The translations under genes were made by a program, and so were the position numbers. Shown piece by piece: positions 59,863 through 64,000 of a DNA stretch of 64,000 nucleotides (position 1 is the first letter of the stretch; the number at the start of each line of letters is the position of its first letter). Source of the stretch: Halieaceae bacterium (GTDB lineage: Bacteria; Pseudomonadota; Gammaproteobacteria; Pseudomonadales; Halieaceae); the NCBI GenBank assembly GCA_902520195.1, contig CABYND010000003.1, positions 97,915 through 161,914 of the forward strand, read 5' to 3'. The notes below the pieces were generated by a model, which saw only the letters and a program-made list of their open reading frames with translations, was not told where the DNA came from and ran no database searches.

Positions 59863-62013
59863 CTACCGCGACGGCGACGATCGCCGACGCTTTGACGCCT
59901 GCTTCATCAGCGAGCGAGGCATTCGCGGCTTCTTTCCTCCAGAGAGGTAGCGATGGATCGTTTCCTGCGCCTGCAGCACGGTCGTGGTTTTGCCTCGATC
60001 ACGTAGGACATTCGCCTGGTCTTTATCCAACACTCTGGCTTTGGTGTTGTCATGCCATTGCTGGTCGAGAATGTCCTGCAGCTGGTTCTGTATCGCCACG
60101 TCCCTGATGGGGCACAGCACTTCCACGCGATAGTCGATATTGCGGGTCATCAGGTCCGCAGACCCAAAAAGATACTCTGGCTCTCCCCGGTTATGGAACA
60201 CATACACTCGGGGATGTTCAAGGTATCGATCGATAATGCTGATGGCTTCGATATTGTCCGATACCCCGCTCACGCCCGGCAGCAAGGAGCACATGCCTCT
60301 GACGATCAAGCGGATTTCCACTCCCGCCTGACTCGCCTCGTAAAGCTTCATGGTCAACTGTCGATCCACGAGATTATTGCACTTGAGCGTCATCATGGCG
60401 CGATAACCCTGCTTCGCGTTACGGATCTCCCGATCGATCCTTTCAACCAGCCCTGATCTGGAGCTGTGTGGCGACACCAGCAGCGTTTCATACTTGGGCA
60501 GCCGATAGTTGAATTTGAGGAACTCAAAAACTGCGGCCACATCCCGGCCCACTGTCTGGTCGGAGGTGAGCAGGGAGAAGTCGGTATAAAGACGCGCAGT
60601 CTTCTCGTTAAAATTACCCGTTCCAATATGGCTGTAGTAGCGAATGCCCTTTTCTTCCCGTCGCTCGATGGAGAACAGCTTGCAGTGCACCTTCAAGCCA
60701 GGAATACCAAAGATCACCTCTACCCCAGCCTCGGTCAGCCGTTGCGCCATTTCGATATTGGCGTGCTCATCGAATCGGGCAGCGAGCTCCACCACTGCAG
60801 TGACGCGCTTGCCATTGTGCAGCGCATTAATTAGCGCCTCGACCACCCGAGAATTCTTGGCTGTGCGGTACAGACAGATCTTGATTGAGGTCACCGCGGG
60901 GTCCAGCGCCGCGGTTTTCAGTACATCAACGAGGTAATCAAAGGAGTGATAGGGGAAATATAGCAGTACATCCCGCTCTCTGATGACCTCAAAAATGCTC
61001 GCCGGGTCATCGAGGTCCGGCAAGTTAATGCGCGAGTGGGGTTTAAACTCCAGCGCCTTGCCCCCGGGATTCGGGAACGACAGAAAATCCTTGGAGTTAT
61101 GGTATCGGCCACCAGGGATCATGCTGTCGTAGCGGCCAAAGCCAAAACTTTTTCTCAGGGCATTCAGCAGCGCCTCCGGCATGGTTTTGTCATAAACAAA
61201 CCGCACGGCATCGGCTCGACGCCGCTGCTTGAGACTCGAGGCCATCTTCTCAATCAGGCTCTCATTGATAGAAGGATCGAGTTCCAATTCCGCGTCTCTG
61301 GAGAATTTGAAGCAGTAGGCGGAGACTACTTTCAGCTTAAAAACGCCCCGGAACACCTGCGGCAGACAAGCTCGAATCACATTATCTAGAGTGATGTAGA
61401 CCGTGCCCCTGCGCCTACCTCTTTGCCGGGGAATTTCAATAAAACGACCCAGCTGCTCTGAGGGCACCTCCAGTACGGCAAAACGCTGCCCCTCTGCCGT
61501 TTGGATCATAACGGCAAGGTACAGCGACTCGTCTGCGAGGTTGGGGATCGCGAGGCTTTCCTCTAGCAGGATGGGCTCGAGCTCTGGCAGGACGGTCTCT
61601 CTGAAATACTGCTGAACAAAGGCGGCCTGCCCTTCGTCAAGCTGGCCTTCGTTGATGAGGTAGATCTTTTGCTGATGCAGTTCCTTCATCAGCGCGGCGT
61701 AGATCGTATCAAATTCTTTTTGCAGCGATACCACTTCCTTCTGAATCGACTGCAACAGGTCCTTTGCACTTTGACGCTGCGGCCCTTTGGAGACACTGAT
61801 GAGCCGGCGCACTTCCGCCACGCGAACGCGAAAAAATTCGTCGAGGTTGTTGGAGAAAATACCCAGATAGCGCACGCGTTCAATCAGCGGGACCGCAGGA
61901 TTCTTGGCCTCCTGCAGCACACGCGCATTGAAGGAGAGCCAGCTGAGCTCTCGAGGAAAGAAGAGCTGGCCGTCAAGATCTGCCCATCGGGTTGTGACCG
62001 GGTTATTACTCAT
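59863..62013 (-). CDS. ppk: Polyphosphate kinase 1
   Basis: A 716-residue enzyme that reversibly transfers the terminal phosphate of ATP to polyphosphate. The N-terminal RELSWLSFNARVLQEA, the phosphorylated His in GLKVHCKLF, YSHIGTGNFNEKTARLYTD and the C-terminal VYVFHNRGEPEYLFGSADLM with the second His and RNIDYRVEVLCPI are all typical. Length is standard. The gene has a basic tail (SKRRRSSPSR). Confidence 0.95.
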   Translation of the reverse strand: MSNNPVTTRWADLDGQLFFPRELSWLSFNARVLQEAKNPAVPLIERVRYLGIFSNNLDEFFRVRVAEVRRLISVSKGPQRQSAKDLLQSIQKEVVSLQKEFDTIYAALMKELHQQKIYLINEGQLDEGQAAFVQQYFRETVLPELEPILLEESLAIPNLADESLYLAVMIQTAEGQRFAVLEVPSEQLGRFIEIPRQRGRRRGTVYITLDNVIRACLPQVFRGVFKLKVVSAYCFKFSRDAELELDPSINESLIEKMASSLKQRRRADAVRFVYDKTMPEALLNALRKSFGFGRYDSMIPGGRYHNSKDFLSFPNPGGKALEFKPHSRINLPDLDDPASIFEVIRERDVLLYFPYHSFDYLVDVLKTAALDPAVTSIKICLYRTAKNSRVVEALINALHNGKRVTAVVELAARFDEHANIEMAQRLTEAGVEVIFGIPGLKVHCKLFSIERREEKGIRYYSHIGTGNFNEKTARLYTDFSLLTSDQTVGRDVAAVFEFLKFNYRLPKYETLLVSPHSSRSGLVERIDREIRNAKQGYRAMMTLKCNNLVDRQLTMKLYEASQAGVEIRLIVRGMCSLLPGVSGVSDNIEAISIIDRYLEHPRVYVFHNRGEPEYLFGSADLMTRNIDYRVEVLCPIRDVAIQNQLQDILDQQWHDNTKARVLDKDQANVLRDRGKTTTVLQAQETIHRYLSGGKKPRMPRSLMKQASKRRRSSPSR

Positions 62014-62123
62014 CGCATTTATTCAAGGGTGGCATGTCTGCCTCAAACCGGGGAGCCACCTTACACACATCTCGATGTCATTCGCTACCGAACTATTGCA
62101 GAGCCACATCGCATCAGACCCGC

Positions 62124-62954
62124 CTAGTGCCGGGTTACTGTCAGATTAGTGCCCCTTGTGCTGGATGAGTGCCGACGTATGAAGTCCGCCGCGGCATTGG
62201 CGCAGGCCTCTGGCGACTCCAGGGGTAGCAGATGCCCGCCCGCCAACGACTGAATTTCTACCGACGGGTTAATCGCTTTTGCCCAAGAGAGCCTCTCGCT
62301 ATTCAACACATCTGAGGTTTCACCCGCGACGATCAGCATTGGACAAGCCGCCGCTTTCAGCGCACCGGTCATTCTCGGCACAGATCGATAAATGCAGGCT
62401 TCCCAGGCACCGCTGTGACGCAGTGTGACGCTGCCATCGGGCTGCGTAATGTGGCCTGCCGCTACGTAGTCCATCAGTACCGTGTCGCTGACCCCGGCAA
62501 ACACTCTTTTGCCTCGGTAGAAGTCAAACGCCGCGTCACTACTCTCGAACACATGCGGTCGCGCAAGGGCGCGCTTCACAATGGGGACTGCATCAGGCTT
62601 AAAAAAAGAGAACACTCTGGCCCAAAACCAGATGCGGGTCGGTACCAGTACCGGGTCAAGCGCGACAATGCCAGCAAAAAAGTCAGGTCGGCGTGACGCC
62701 GCCAGCACTGCCGACGCCGCCCCCATAGAATGACCGATCAGCCATACGGGACCCCGCTCATCGCCCTCTATCCGCTGAATCAGATCCGAGGCATAGGTTT
62801 GCCAAGTGAGAAATGTAGGAGCCGGATCATCGGATAGCAAGGGTCTGTGCGCGTGCGTGCTGACCGGCACGCCGAGGTCTTCACTCAGGCTGGACAGCAA
62901 TACTCGATAGGAATCCGGCGGGTAACCGTTGGCATGGGAGAACAGCAATTGCAT
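62124..62954 (-). CDS. Alpha/beta hydrolase
   Basis: A 276-residue hydrolase. The oxyanion residue lies in LLFSHANGYPPDSY, the nucleophile elbow is GHSMGAASA, and the catalytic His is in LAGGHLLPLESPEA near the end; an Asp in IVAGETSDVLNSE completes the likely triad. The HANG-type N-terminus is shared with a group of small esterases or lipases of unknown substrate. It follows pspC by 20 bases. Confidence 0.87.
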   Translation of the reverse strand: MQLLFSHANGYPPDSYRVLLSSLSEDLGVPVSTHAHRPLLSDDPAPTFLTWQTYASDLIQRIEGDERGPVWLIGHSMGAASAVLAASRRPDFFAGIVALDPVLVPTRIWFWARVFSFFKPDAVPIVKRALARPHVFESSDAAFDFYRGKRVFAGVSDTVLMDYVAAGHITQPDGSVTLRHSGAWEACIYRSVPRMTGALKAAACPMLIVAGETSDVLNSERLSWAKAINPSVEIQSLAGGHLLPLESPEACANAAADFIRRHSSSTRGTNLTVTRH

Positions 62955-62974
62955 CCCGCCATTATGAGCGAATC

Positions 62975-63433
62975 TCAGAGCTTCGAGAATTCCCGATTCA
63001 AGTCGTACTGCCGGGAAGTCACGTAGCGTTCCATGGCTTCGATGCGACTGGCAGCCTTGGCCACCCGCTCTTTTGCCTTGCGAACACGCTCTGCCGGCGC
63101 ATCGGTGTAGCGAAAGACGGTCTTTCGACGGTAGGCATGACGATCCTCGTCGTATTCCATCTCGATCTCCACCTCCTCCTCAAGGAGGTCGGACCATCGC
63201 GACGCCTTGGGCGCAATCCCTACCCAGGCAATTACGTAGAGCCAAAAGGCAAGCGAGCCCGTGAACATCAACAGCGCCACTGCGGCTAAACGGACCACCC
63301 AGTTGGGCACATCCAAGTGCGCAGCAAGGCCGGCACACACTCCGCCGATCCATCCTTCGGAGCGGTTTCGATAGAGACCCATACCCCAACCGCGACGGCG
63401 GCTCTCACCAAAACTACGCTGATTATTGGACAT
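62975..63433 (-). CDS. pspC: PspC-domain protein
   Basis: A 152-residue inner-membrane protein. LYRNRSEGWIGGVCAGLAAHLDVP is the PspC signature, followed by one membrane helix (RLAAVALLMFTGSLAFWLYVIAWVG) and a charged helical tail (RVRKAKERVAKAASRIEAMERY). It belongs to the envelope stress response, in which PspB and PspC sense damage and signal to PspA. It starts 2 bases after the pspB stop. pspA and pspF are not in the window. Confidence 0.87.
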   Translation of the reverse strand: MSNNQRSFGESRRRGWGMGLYRNRSEGWIGGVCAGLAAHLDVPNWVVRLAAVALLMFTGSLAFWLYVIAWVGIAPKASRWSDLLEEEVEIEMEYDEDRHAYRRKTVFRYTDAPAERVRKAKERVAKAASRIEAMERYVTSRQYDLNREFSKL

Positions 63434-63435
63434 CT

Positions 63436-63693
63436 TTACACCGCCTCTTGGGTCTGGCCACCTCGCTCCTGGCGCCAGTTCGGGTGATCGGTATCGAGTA
63501 TTGATTCCAGCGACTCGATACGATCCGCCATTTGATCCACTGCCACTAGCATCTCTTCCAGTGACTGCCGATCATCGTCACTAAGCTTGCTATTGGATCG
63601 GTTAGCACTGCGGTAATGCATGACAATCCAAGTTGGTGCCACGATAACCATAAACAGCACCATGGGCACGAATAACATTTCAAACGGGTTCAT
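63436..63693 (-). CDS. pspB: Phage-shock protein B
   Basis: An 85-residue membrane-anchored protein: one N-terminal helix (FEMLFVPMVLFMVIVAPTWIVMHY), then a coiled-coil segment (LEEMLVAVDQMADRIESLESIL) ending DTDHPNWRQ, the usual PspB tail. AGGGAGGGG precedes the ATG. It acts with PspC. Confidence 0.88.
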   Translation of the reverse strand: MNPFEMLFVPMVLFMVIVAPTWIVMHYRSANRSNSKLSDDDRQSLEEMLVAVDQMADRIESLESILDTDHPNWRQERGGQTQEAV

Positions 63694-63819
63694 TTCCCCT
63701 CCCTGTTGATCACTGGGCGCGCGTTGCGCTCAGCCTATGGGCGACGCTCATCGGCTTCAAATCACTGATGTAAACGGAGGATGTGCGCTGATCGATAAGG
63801 GTCTATCCCGAAGTCCGCC

Positions 63820-64000
63820 TCAAGCCAACTTTTCGGCGGTCACCCAATCGAGAGTGAGATTGAGCGCAGCGCTAAATTTCTCGATCAGCTCGTCGACATG
63901 GGGGGTCTCAATGATGAGTGGCGGACACACCGCCACCCGATTACCGCCCAGTGGCCGAATGACCAAACCGTTGTCCTCTGCGGCCTTGGCGCAGAACTGA
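63820..64000 (-). CDS. Class III aminotransferase, C-terminal end (partial)
   Basis: Sixty codons ending at TGA 63820; the start lies beyond the window. The hand-made translation has NGLVIRPLGGNRVAVCPPLII, then ETPHVDELIEKFSAAL and DWVTAEKLA. The R-P-x-G-x-x-x-x-x-x-P-P-L sequence is the C-terminal signature of PLP-dependent class III aminotransferases (omega-amino acid:pyruvate type). Confidence 0.8.
   Translation of the reverse strand, partial: QFCAKAAEDNGLVIRPLGGNRVAVCPPLIIETPHVDELIEKFSAALNLTLDWVTAEKLA

Noticed and set aside
1..64000. CRISPR arrays, insertion sequences, prophage genes or rRNA
   Set aside because: I saw no regularly spaced repeats, transposase or integrase motifs, phage structural genes or rRNA sequence in the window.

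Overview
The window looks like a chromosomal segment of a marine, aerobic, heterotrophic Gammaproteobacterium. The gene content (TonB-dependent receptors, spinster-type MFS, many acyl-CoA and crotonase enzymes, sarcosine-oxidase genes, PspBC, Ppk1, a tRNA-Arg with encoded CCA) would fit the OM60/NOR5 (Halieaceae) neighbourhood. That placement is an inference from gene style, not from a marker gene. Base composition is uneven: single 60-base lines counted by eye range from about 43% G+C (31141-31200) to 70% (15061-15120).

0-14.4 kb: a two-armed catabolic island. A leftward operon (iron alcohol dehydrogenase, TetR regulator, acyl-CoA ligase, TonB-dependent receptor, P450, flavin monooxygenase, then a partial MFS exporter/importer) diverges from a rightward operon (B12-dependent acyl-CoA mutase large and small subunits, MeaB-type GTPase, acyl-CoA dehydrogenase, crotonase). 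A perfect palindrome lies in the 116-base divergent promoter region. Read together: import, oxidation of an unreactive substrate, CoA activation, carbon-skeleton rearrangement, beta-oxidation. The mutase is divergent and has Asn where the family has its active-site His. The island ends in a broken acyltransferase gene.

14.4-25.6 kb: a tightly coupled leftward operon of an aldehyde dehydrogenase, an M19-dipeptidase-like protein, a 578-residue protein of unknown function, a DUF3726-like protein, a 60-residue ORF and the heterotetrameric sarcosine-oxidase-type genes soxB, soxD, soxA and soxG. A converging Ldh2-family protein lies at its end. Several members lack residues that define their families.

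25.7-30.3 kb: VOC protein, Sel1/TPR-like protein, an arylsulfotransferase interrupted by one in-frame TAA, an ECHDC3-like crotonase and a CoA-binding protein.

30.4-43.6 kb, visibly more AT-rich: a signalling island. It holds SiaA-SiaC-SiaB-like partner-switching proteins, a soluble class III adenylyl cyclase (AC1), a membrane adenylyl cyclase (AC2) that shares its sensor, HAMP and linker with SiaA and is in an operon with a TonB-dependent receptor and a TonB-like protein, a cyclic-nucleotide-binding protein and an HD-domain protein. In Pseudomonas the SiaABC module controls a diguanylate cyclase; here the neighbouring cyclases are adenylyl type. This is my strongest candidate for an undescribed system.

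43.8-55.5 kb: dienoyl-CoA isomerase-like crotonase, two transporters, then a leftward group of two Rieske oxygenases, two SnoaL-like proteins (one a tandem fusion) and a periplasmic PQQ/cytochrome c dehydrogenase, with a divergent CurA-like reductase.

55.5-64 kb: a polytopic membrane protein, tRNA-Arg(TCG), a Bcr/CflA exporter, a WYL regulator, Ppk1, an alpha/beta hydrolase, PspC, PspB and the C-terminal end of a class III aminotransferase.
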